From positions 1 through 6,174 of the forward strand of contig CALBLD010000255.1 of assembly GCA_937895775.1 (NCBI GenBank): a DNA stretch of 6,174 nt, in the 5' to 3' direction. Positions 1 through 5,001 of the stretch are shown here, piece after piece; positions within the stretch are counted from its first letter, which is position 1, and every line of letters starts with the position of its first letter. Made by a program: the position numbers and the translations under genes. The DNA comes from an uncultured Clostridia bacterium. GTDB taxonomy: Bacteria; Bacillota; Clostridia; Oscillospirales; CAG-272. The notes beneath the pieces were generated by a model. That model was not told the origin of the DNA. It searched no databases and saw nothing but the letters and a program-made list of their open reading frames with translations.

Positions 1-108
1 GCAAAGACATTTTTGCGACGTTTTCCAAGGAACATGGTGCGCAAGATTGCGCACACGGGAGCGAAGCTCCCCGAAAGTCTTGCATCGCAAGACTTTTTCA
101 TGTGTATT
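1..108. repeat. Structured tandem repeat, copy A (left, cut by or starting at window edge)
   Basis: This 108-bp block recurs at 134-241 with only two differences, C56 versus T189 and C69 versus T202. It is packed with perfect inverted repeats: arms 37-44/47-54 (GTGCGCAA, 2-nt centre), 57-62/66-71 (GGGAGC, GAA loop) and 74-83/87-96 (AAAGTCTTGC, ATC loop), the last followed by two more T residues. The copy begins at base 1, so the array may continue to the left. The strand of any RNA is undecided: read rightward the last hairpin looks terminator-like, while a promoter points leftward into the array. I do not recognise the family. Confidence 0.9.
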
Positions 109-117
109 TTCTTACAA

Positions 118-149
118 GCAAAAATGTTTGCTTGCAAAGACATTTTTGC
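118..149. repeat. Long imperfect inverted repeat spanning the repeat junction
   Basis: GCAAAAATG plus TTTGC (118-131) can pair with GCAAA (134-138) and CATTTTTGC (141-149), leaving a TT loop and a 2-nt GA bulge, about 14 pairs in all. The right arm is the first 16 bases of repeat copy B, and the same arm opens copy A at base 1. The left arm lies in the spacer, so the full structural unit probably starts in the spacer, near 118. Either strand could form it. Confidence 0.7.
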
Positions 150-241
150 GACGTTTTCCAAGGAACATGGTGCGCAAGATTGCGCACATGGGAGCGAAGC
201 TTCCCGAAAGTCTTGCATCGCAAGACTTTTTCATGTGTATT
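134..241. repeat. Structured tandem repeat, copy B
   Basis: Second copy of the 108-bp unit, offset by exactly 133 bp and separated from copy A by a 25-bp spacer. Its hairpins lie at 170-187, 190-204 and 207-229. Of the two substitutions, T189 lies in the linker between hairpins. T202 lies in the right arm of the middle hairpin, where it turns a G-C pair into G-U on the + strand RNA; on the - strand RNA it leaves a bulged A. Identity with copy A ends at 241, inside the -10 element of a leftward promoter, so only this copy carries that promoter. Confidence 0.92.
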
Positions 242-267
242 ATACCACAATACATGTAATTTTTCAA
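239..267 (-). promoter_or_regulatory. Leftward sigma-A promoter reading into the repeat array
   Basis: On the - strand there is TTGAAA (267-262, 5/6 match to TTGACA), a 17-bp spacer, and a perfect TATAAT (244-239). The predicted start of transcription is about 231-234, exactly where repeat copy B begins, so the transcript would run through both copies and off the window edge. The corresponding position by copy A reads GAAAAT with no usable -35. In AT-rich DNA a chance match is possible, but full -10, near-full -35 and ideal spacing together are uncommon. Confidence 0.5.
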
Positions 268-476
268 TAATCGGCATGTTTTTTTACCGTTTTTTACATG
301 TAGAATTTGAAGAAAAAATACAGTCATTTTGATGTTATAATGCACAATTTTCAAAAAGTTTTTTTGTCGAAGTTTACGATTTTTTTGATTTTATGCACAA
401 ATCGTGTTTTTTTCTTTACTTTTTATTGCCGACATTATACAAGGATAATACAAAAGCGGACAGACACCGATTGTTC
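242..476. other. AT-rich gene-free stretch
   Basis: No convincing gene was found here. The stretch is rich in T and A runs. It holds two copies of the self-palindromic octamer TACATGTA (251-258 and 295-302, 44 bp apart), two copies of ATGCACAA (340-347, 393-400), and an extended -10-like TGTTATAAT at 333-341 on the + strand without a clear -35. A weak 7-bp inverted repeat (376-382/399-405) is followed by a T run at 407-413 and could be a poor rightward terminator. Confidence 0.5.
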
Positions 477-505
477 TTGAATTGTTCACACTTGTCGCTT
501 ATAAT
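477..505 (+). promoter_or_regulatory. Sigma-A promoter of the DUF4349 lipoprotein gene
   Basis: TTGAAT at 477-482 (4/6 match to the -35 consensus), a 17-bp spacer and a perfect TATAAT at 500-505. Transcription should start near 512, giving a leader of about 45 nt before the ATG at 558. Confidence 0.65.
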
Positions 506-523
506 GAATATCAGATAAAACCG

Positions 524-538
524 TGCCGCCCGGCGGCA
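524..538 (+). other. GC-rich leader hairpin
   Basis: TGCCGCC (524-530) and GGCGGCA (532-538) are perfect 7-nt complementary arms around a single C, so in RNA the tip would open to a small loop. It is strikingly GC-rich within AT-rich DNA. It sits about 12 nt from the predicted transcript start and 5 nt before the AAAGGA ribosome binding site (544-549), where it could protect the mRNA or modulate initiation. Confidence 0.45.
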
Positions 539-557
539 AGACGAAAGGAAAAGTTGC

Positions 558-1421
558 ATGAAAAAAATCTGTCTGTTTGTTCTTATTTTTATTCTCTCCG
601 TTACGATGACCGCATGCGGCAGTGCAGGCGGCAACTACTATCCCGACAGTTCCGATACGGAAAAGGGTATTGAAAACATCGACCGCACAGATTCGGTTGC
701 AGTCGGCTCCGACAGAAAAATGACCCGTTCAATCTCGATAAGCGCGGAGACCGAAGATTTTAATCTGCTCAGCGATCGCATCCGCTCCGAAACCGTTCGG
801 CTGAACGGATATATAGAGAGCGGAAAAACCAACGGAAACGGATATTCGAACGAATATTTTTCAAGAAGCGTAAGCTTCATTTGCCGTATTCCCGCCGACA
901 AGACCGACGAATTTCTGAAACTGCTCGATTCGGATTGCAGAATCACCTCGCGGTCCGAAAACTCAAACGACGTTACACTGAACTATATTGACACTCAAAG
1001 CAGAATCAGTGCGCTTGAAAGCGAAAAGGTCGCTCTCGAAAAGCTTTTGTCGGAAGCCAAAGACACGTCGGCGATCCTTGAAATCCGCAATCAGCTTACC
1101 GACGTTATCTACAAGCTTGACAGCTACAAATCGCAGCTGCGCGAACTTGACAACAAAATCGATTATTCAACAATCACGCTGGATGTCTACGAGGTCGGTG
1201 TATACAGCGACACGAATGACAAAAGCTTCGGCAACAGAGTAAAAGACGGTCTCAGGCAGACCTTTTCGACAATTGCCTCGGACGCAACCTCGGTTGCAGT
1301 ATTTGTCATCGTAAATCTGCCTTACGCACTCATATTTGCGGCTGTCTGTCTCATAATAGTGTTTGCGGTCATACGCACAGGAAAAAGGAGATCAAAAGCC
1401 AAAGAAAAAGATCGGAAATAA
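558..1421 (+). CDS. DUF4349 family membrane-anchored lipoprotein
   Basis: The protein has 287 aa. ATG 558 is preceded by AAAGGA (544-549) at 8-nt spacing. Residues 1-19 are a lipoprotein signal peptide (KK, hydrophobic core, MTAC lipobox), so Cys20 should be lipidated at the outer face of the membrane. A short polar linker (21-52) is followed by a DUF4349-like region at about 54-272. Within it, 'RSISISAETEDFN' and 'DKTDEFLKLL' are typical, and 145-200 is heptad-like coiled coil (YIDTQSRISALESEK onward). Residues 246-272 form one transmembrane helix, followed by a basic cytoplasmic tail (KRRSKAKEKDRK). It would therefore be held at both ends: N-terminal lipid and C-terminal helix. The role of DUF4349 proteins is not established; an envelope or stress-related function is only a guess. 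The gene has its own promoter and is not obviously linked to the methionine genes downstream. Confidence 0.9.
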   Translation: MKKICLFVLIFILSVTMTACGSAGGNYYPDSSDTEKGIENIDRTDSVAVGSDRKMTRSISISAETEDFNLLSDRIRSETVRLNGYIESGKTNGNGYSNEYFSRSVSFICRIPADKTDEFLKLLDSDCRITSRSENSNDVTLNYIDTQSRISALESEKVALEKLLSEAKDTSAILEIRNQLTDVIYKLDSYKSQLRELDNKIDYSTITLDVYEVGVYSDTNDKSFGNRVKDGLRQTFSTIASDATSVAVFVIVNLPYALIFAAVCLIIVFAVIRTGKRRSKAKEKDRK

Positions 1422-1436
1422 CCACGCTCTGCCCGC

Positions 1437-1473
1437 ACGCCGACGATTCGGCGTTGCAGAAGCAGGCTGCTTC
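1437..1473. other. Pair of hairpins downstream of the lipoprotein gene
   Basis: Two perfect 7-bp inverted repeats lie back to back: ACGCCGA/TCGGCGT (1437-1443/1448-1454, 4-nt loop) and GAAGCAG/CTGCTTC (1459-1465/1467-1473, 1-nt centre). Neither is directly followed by a T run; the nearest, TTTTTT at 1491-1496, is 18 nt on and inside the next promoter. They may protect the 3' end or be a weak terminator. Confidence 0.4.
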
Positions 1474-1477
1474 CCAC

Positions 1478-1506
1478 TTGACATAATCTGTTTTTTATTA
1501 TATAAT
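1478..1506 (+). promoter_or_regulatory. Consensus sigma-A promoter of the metY-metA operon
   Basis: TTGACA (1478-1483) and TATAAT (1501-1506) are both perfect, with an ideal 17-bp spacer containing a T run. Start of transcription is expected near 1513. A promoter this strong on a biosynthetic operon suggests control by repression or after initiation, fitting the dyad immediately downstream. Confidence 0.88.
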
Positions 1507-1514
1507 TATCGGAA

Positions 1515-1535
1515 TGACGGTCAAATATACCGTCA
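1515..1535 (+). promoter_or_regulatory. Candidate operator or leader hairpin of metY-metA
   Basis: TGACGGT (1515-1521) and ACCGTCA (1529-1535) are perfect 7-nt arms around a 7-nt centre, beginning about 2 nt after the predicted transcript start. As DNA it is well placed to be a repressor operator blocking the strong promoter. As RNA it would be a 5' hairpin followed by an A-rich tail leading to the ribosome binding site. The leader is only about 44 nt, too short for an S-box (SAM-I) riboswitch or a tRNA-sensing T-box. Confidence 0.5.
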
Positions 1536-1541
1536 AAAAAG

Positions 1542-1546
1542 AAAGG
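1542..1546 (+). promoter_or_regulatory. Ribosome binding site that sets the metY start
   Basis: AAAGG corresponds to the first half of AAAGGAGG. It is 10 nt from ATG 1557, normal spacing once the missing AGG is counted, but only 4 nt from the in-frame GTG at 1551. The ATG is therefore the better start. Confidence 0.6.
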
Positions 1547-1556
1547 CAGTGTGACA

Positions 1557-2849
1557 ATGAAAGATCAGAAGGATTACAAAATAGAAACGAAAGCGGTGCA
1601 GTCGGGATATACCCCGTCAAACGGTCAGCCGCGTGTTCTGCCGATTTATCAGTCTACAACGTACAAATACGATTCATCCGATTATCTCGGAGAGCTGTTT
1701 GACCTCAAGGTTGACGGTCATATGTATTCAAGAATATCGAACCCGACCGTTTCTGCCGTTGAGGAAAGAATCTCCGACATGGAAGGGGGCGTCGGCGCGC
1801 TCTGTACCTCGTCCGGGCAGGCGGCAACATTCATCTCGGTGTTCAACATCACCTCATGTGGGCAAAATATCATAGCTTCAACGACGATATACGGCGGAAG
1901 CACCAATCTTCTCGCCTTCACGATGAAAAGAATGGGCATAGAAGTCAGATTTGCAACGCCCGATATGACCGACGAACAGATAGAGGCACTTATCGACGAC
2001 AAAACCCGTCTTATATTCGGAGAAACGATTGCAAACCCGGTTCTCAAGGTTTTCGACATTGAAAGATACGCAAATCTTGCGCATCGGCACGGTATTCCGC
2101 TCATTGTGGACAATACATTTGCGACCCCTGTTCTCTGTCGCCCGTTTGAGTTCGGAGCCGACATAGTAATCCACTCAACGACAAAATACATGGACGGTCA
2201 TGCGTCGGTCGTCGGCGGTGTAATCGTCGATTCGGGCAACTTCGACTGGGCCGCAAACGGACGCTATCCCGAGTTGTCAACCCCGGACGAATCATATCAC
2301 GGTATCGTGTACACCGAATCGTTCGGCAAAAAGGCGTATATCACCAAGGCACGCACGCAGCTCATGCGCGATCTCGGCATGACTCCCGCGCCGATTGCAT
2401 CATACATTCTTAATCTCGGACTTGAATCGCTTCCGCTCCGCATAGTTCGTCACAGCGAAAACGCACTTGCCGTTGCGCGTTACCTTGAATCTTCCGACAA
2501 GGTTGCATGGGTAAACTATCCCGGACTTGAATCCTCCCCCGACCGCGATCTTGTAAAGAAGTATCTCCCGAACGGACAGTCGGGAGTAATATCATTCGGC
2601 GTAAAGGGCGGCAGAGATGCGGCGGTAAAATTTATGGACAGTCTCAGACTTGCGCAGATTGTCGTCCATGTTGCGGATGCACGCACCTCGGTTCTTCACC
2701 CGGCATCCACAACTCACAGACAGCTCACCGACGAGCAGCTTGTTGATGCGGGCGTATCGCCCGATCTTATCCGCATGTCGATAGGCATTGAAAATGTCGA
2801 TGACATAATTGCGGACATTGAACAGGCACTTATCAAATCACAAAAGTAA
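1557..2849 (+). CDS. metY: O-acetylhomoserine sulfhydrylase (PLP enzyme)
   Basis: The protein has 430 aa, the usual length of bacterial MetY. It is a cytoplasmic Cys/Met-metabolism PLP enzyme converting O-acetyl-L-homoserine and sulfide to homocysteine and acetate. Visible landmarks: YSRISNPTV (57-65; Tyr57 and Arg59 should hold the PLP phosphate of the neighbouring subunit), SSGQAA (85-90), Tyr112 (ring stacking), VDNTFATP (Asp185, pyridine nitrogen), HSTTK with the Schiff-base lysine Lys210, and LIRMSIGIE with Arg406 for the substrate carboxylate. The residue 230-260 insertion (ESYHGIVYTESFGKKAY) is typical of MetY rather than the shorter MetB/MetC/MetZ enzymes. An in-frame GTG at 1551 would add two residues but is too close to the ribosome binding site. 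metA follows after 18 bp. Substrate preference is inferred from family resemblance and from MetA next door. Confidence 0.95.
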   Translation: MKDQKDYKIETKAVQSGYTPSNGQPRVLPIYQSTTYKYDSSDYLGELFDLKVDGHMYSRISNPTVSAVEERISDMEGGVGALCTSSGQAATFISVFNITSCGQNIIASTTIYGGSTNLLAFTMKRMGIEVRFATPDMTDEQIEALIDDKTRLIFGETIANPVLKVFDIERYANLAHRHGIPLIVDNTFATPVLCRPFEFGADIVIHSTTKYMDGHASVVGGVIVDSGNFDWAANGRYPELSTPDESYHGIVYTESFGKKAYITKARTQLMRDLGMTPAPIASYILNLGLESLPLRIVRHSENALAVARYLESSDKVAWVNYPGLESSPDRDLVKKYLPNGQSGVISFGVKGGRDAAVKFMDSLRLAQIVVHVADARTSVLHPASTTHRQLTDEQLVDAGVSPDLIRMSIGIENVDDIIADIEQALIKSQK

Positions 2850-2867
2850 ACTTAAGGAGGCGGAAAA

Positions 2868-3785
2868 ATGCCGATAAAGATACCCAACGGACTGCCTGCC
2901 GCAGAAACTCTTCATGCGGAAAACATCTTCACGATCACAAAAACACGGGCAGAGGGACAGGACATCCGCCCGCTCAGAATACTGATACTGAATCTTATGC
3001 CGACAAAGATCGCAACAGAAACCCAGCTTGCAAGGCTTCTCGGCAACACCCCGCTTCAGGTAGAGATGGAGCTTATCCATACCAAGACCCACGAATCAAA
3101 AAACACACCGTCCGAGCATCTGCTGGCTTTCTACAAAACCTTCGGCGACATCCGGGAGAACAATTACGACGGAATGATAATTACCGGCGCACCTGTCGAA
3201 CATATGCCGTTTGAAGAGGTCGAATACTGGGATGAGCTTTGCGAAATCATGGAATGGAGCAAAACGCATGTCACATCAGTCTTCCACATATGCTGGGGCG
3301 CACAGGCGGGACTCTACTATCATTTCGGAATAAACAAATACCCGCTCGAAAAAAAGCTATTCGGAATATTTCCGCACCGTGTGGAGCGTCGCTCTTCCAT
3401 GCTCCTGCGCGGATTTGACGATATCTTTATGGTTCCACAAAGCCGCCACACGACGGTCAGGCGCGAAGACATTGAAAAAGTCCCCGAGCTTAAGATTCTT
3501 GCATCATCCGACAAAGCGGGGATTTATGCGCTTATGACAGATCGCGGAAGGCAGATCTTCATAACCGGACACAGTGAATACGACGCGGACACACTTGCCA
3601 AGGAATACAGGCGTGACAAGTCTGCGGGACTTCCGATAGACATCCCGGAAAATTATTTTCCGGATGACGACGACAGCAAGGAACCGGTTGTAAGCTGGCG
3701 TTCACACGCAAATCTCCTCTATTCGAACTGGCTGAACTATTTTGTATATCAGACTACCCCCTATGATCTGAAGGAAATCAGGTAA
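2868..3785 (+). CDS. metA: Homoserine O-acetyltransferase (MetA family, acetyl-CoA type)
   Basis: The protein has 305 aa, full length for the family. ATG 2868 follows TAAGGAGG (ending 2860) at 7-nt spacing, 18 bp after metY, so the two are co-transcribed. MetA activates homoserine by acylating its hydroxyl. The glutamine-amidotransferase-like fold shows PLRILILNLMPTK (35-47, with Lys47), the nucleophile Cys142 in HICWGAQAG, and His235 and Glu237 in TGHSEYD, which complete the triad; Arg249 follows in YRRDK. Residue 111 in TGAPVEH is Glu. In characterised MetA enzymes Glu111 goes with acetyl-CoA, while Gly111 goes with succinyl-CoA as in Escherichia coli. The product should therefore be O-acetylhomoserine, the substrate of the neighbouring MetY, despite the 'homoserine O-succinyltransferase' label these proteins often receive. 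Two terminator hairpins follow. Confidence 0.95.
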   Translation: MPIKIPNGLPAAETLHAENIFTITKTRAEGQDIRPLRILILNLMPTKIATETQLARLLGNTPLQVEMELIHTKTHESKNTPSEHLLAFYKTFGDIRENNYDGMIITGAPVEHMPFEEVEYWDELCEIMEWSKTHVTSVFHICWGAQAGLYYHFGINKYPLEKKLFGIFPHRVERRSSMLLRGFDDIFMVPQSRHTTVRREDIEKVPELKILASSDKAGIYALMTDRGRQIFITGHSEYDADTLAKEYRRDKSAGLPIDIPENYFPDDDDSKEPVVSWRSHANLLYSNWLNYFVYQTTPYDLKEIR

Positions 3786-3810
3786 AACGGACACCCATAT
3801 ACAGAAACGC

Positions 3811-3843
3811 TCCCGCCCTGCTGCAAAAGCCGGGCGGGAATTT
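3811..3843 (+). terminator. Hairpin terminator after metA
   Basis: TCCCGCCC (3811-3818) pairs perfectly with GGGCGGGA (3832-3839) around a 13-nt loop, starting 25 nt after the metA stop codon. The following T tract is weak (TTT at 3841-3843 after an A), so this may be only partly effective alone; the stronger stem at 3864-3897 backs it up. Confidence 0.6.
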
Positions 3844-3863
3844 CATTGTACAAGTACGGTCGC

Positions 3864-3897
3864 AAAACGTCCGCAGACAAATGTCTGCGGACGTTTT
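3864..3897. terminator. Bidirectional intrinsic terminator between convergent operons
   Basis: The 16-nt arms AAAACGTCCGCAGACA (3864-3879) and its exact complement (3882-3897) flank an AA centre, so the RNA stem is about 15-16 bp with a tight loop. A 3' TTTT plus ACTTTT serves rightward transcripts from metA, and the matching AAAA at the left arm gives a U run for leftward transcripts from the ABC permease operon. Its place between two genes pointing at each other supports a shared terminator. Confidence 0.88.
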
Positions 3898-3959
3898 ACT
3901 TTTGTTCGCCTTTTCCGCGAATACGATTTTCGCATGAACGGAAAAAACATTTTTCGTTT

Positions 3960-4985
3960 TTAGCCGGTAATACCCGAACGTTCGATACCCTGTATAAGAT
4001 ATCTCTGACAGAACATGTATATCAGAATCAGCGGAGCTATAATAAGAAGTCCGCAGGTATTTCTGATTGCCGATGTATAAAGGTTTCCTCCGGCGTAATT
4101 GGTATCAAGCGTCTTCGGCACCTCTATGATCGAGGGGAGCAGCTTGATCGATTTTGCCGTACCCGGGATAAGCAGTGTGGTATAGAAGTTATCAGTCCAC
4201 TGCCAGCTGAACGAGAAGAGGAATATTGTAATCATCATCGGGATCGAAAGCGGGATAATGATCTGTATAAATGTTCTGAACACGCCGGATCCGTCGATAT
4301 ATGCCGATTCCTCAAGTTCGTCCGGCACGCCTCTGAAGAACTGTCTCATCATATAGATGTACAGACCGTTCTTGAACGCAAGACCGGTAAACGAGAGAAT
4401 CGCAAGCGGCCAATAGGTACCGGTGAGTTTGATCGTTTTTCCGGTTATGGCTTTGATTATTCCGTATATGTCAAAATATCTGAACTCGTTGAAGAGCGAG
4501 AACTGAAGTATCTTGTGCGGAACTATCATCGTAAGCAGAACGCATGCGAAAAGCAGCTTGCTGCCTTTGAAACGGTATTTACCGAAGCCGTAGCCGATGA
4601 TGCAACAGACAAATGTCTGTATTACGGCGCAGAGCAGAGAAAGTACCGCCGTATTGAAGAGTGCTTCAAAGTAGTTGTTTTCTCTGATTATCTGCTTATA
4701 GGTGTTGAGCGTCGGGTTCTTCGGTATCAACTTGACTGTTACGTCAACGAAGTCGCTCGGACTCATGAAGGAGGACGCTATTTTTGAGAAAAACGGGAAA
4801 AGTATGACATAGGATATTCCGAGAAGCAATACAAGTCTGAAGAGCTTGAAAATCACCTGTCCGAGGAAGCTCGCAGAAAGATATTTGATCTTAAAGCGGG
4901 TCCAACGGGATGTTCTGTCAAACTCGACGCGTATCTTGTTCTTTGATTCTTTCTTTATCTTTGTCTGTGTTTGCTGTGCATTCAT
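3960..4985 (-). CDS. Carbohydrate ABC transporter permease, MalG type
   Basis: The protein has 341 aa. The start is ATG 4985, preceded by TAAGGAGGT (5001-4993) at 7-nt spacing; an upstream in-frame ATG at 5063 lies inside the previous gene and has no such site. It is an inner-membrane channel subunit of an importer. Hydrophobic segments fall at about 48-66, 108-130, 144-160, 192-212, 247-268 and 312-327. Between the fourth and fifth is the EAA loop that contacts the ATPase, EESAYIDGSG (225-234) with the conserved downstream IPLS (244-247). The family C-terminal pattern (QRYLIQGIERSGITG) is intact. Oddly, the N-terminus carries about 45 polar, basic residues before the first helix, longer than in ordinary MalG/UgpE-like proteins of 275-300 aa. 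The substrate cannot be read from the sequence; a sugar or oligosaccharide is the family default. This is the last gene of the leftward operon, closed by the terminator at 3864-3897. Confidence 0.92.
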   Translation of the reverse strand: MNAQQTQTKIKKESKNKIRVEFDRTSRWTRFKIKYLSASFLGQVIFKLFRLVLLLGISYVILFPFFSKIASSFMSPSDFVDVTVKLIPKNPTLNTYKQIIRENNYFEALFNTAVLSLLCAVIQTFVCCIIGYGFGKYRFKGSKLLFACVLLTMIVPHKILQFSLFNEFRYFDIYGIIKAITGKTIKLTGTYWPLAILSFTGLAFKNGLYIYMMRQFFRGVPDELEESAYIDGSGVFRTFIQIIIPLSIPMMITIFLFSFSWQWTDNFYTTLLIPGTAKSIKLLPSIIEVPKTLDTNYAGGNLYTSAIRNTCGLLIIAPLILIYMFCQRYLIQGIERSGITG

Positions 4986-4992
4986 ATAGCCG

Positions 4993-5001
4993 ACCTCCTT
5001 A
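4993..5001 (-). promoter_or_regulatory. Ribosome binding site of the MalG-type permease
   Basis: TAAGGAGGT is read leftward from 5001. Its TAA is also the stop codon of the upstream permease, so ribosomes finishing that gene sit on the next gene's entry site, consistent with coupled translation. It selects ATG 4985. Confidence 0.85.

Noticed and set aside
1..241. CRISPR array
   Set aside because: Only two repeats are visible, each 108 bp, with a 25-bp spacer that itself pairs with the repeat. No cas genes are present. CRISPR repeats are about 23-47 bp.
1..241. Insertion sequence or transposon end
   Set aside because: No transposase frame and no target-site duplication are visible, and the copies are direct repeats, not terminal inverted repeats. 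A MITE-like origin cannot be tested within the window.
13..332. Rightward open frames across the repeats (13-270, 47-259, 102-332)
   Set aside because: They encode the same repeat in different frames, lack ribosome binding sites and show no recognisable protein character; the hairpins explain the sequence.
1437..1496. Intrinsic terminator for the lipoprotein gene
   Set aside because: The T run at 1491-1496 is 18 nt beyond the second hairpin and belongs to the spacer of the metY promoter, so the geometry is wrong for intrinsic termination.
1513..1556. SAM, T-box or preQ1 riboswitch in the metY leader
   Set aside because: The leader is too short for SAM-I or T-box. The hairpin plus A-rich tail is reminiscent of preQ1-I, but the loop (CAAATAT) cannot form the needed pseudoknot with the AAAGG region.
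1718..2191. 157-aa leftward open frame inside metY
   Set aside because: It is a shadow of the metY coding pattern on the opposite strand, with no start signal and no family resemblance.
1551..2849. GTG 1551 as the metY start
   Set aside because: Only 4 nt from the AAAGG site; ATG 1557 has proper spacing.
3846..4787. 313-aa rightward open frame opposite the MalG-type permease
   Set aside because: It starts within the terminator region, has no ribosome binding site, is rich in Arg, Cys and Tyr without domain character, and lies antisense to a clear permease gene.
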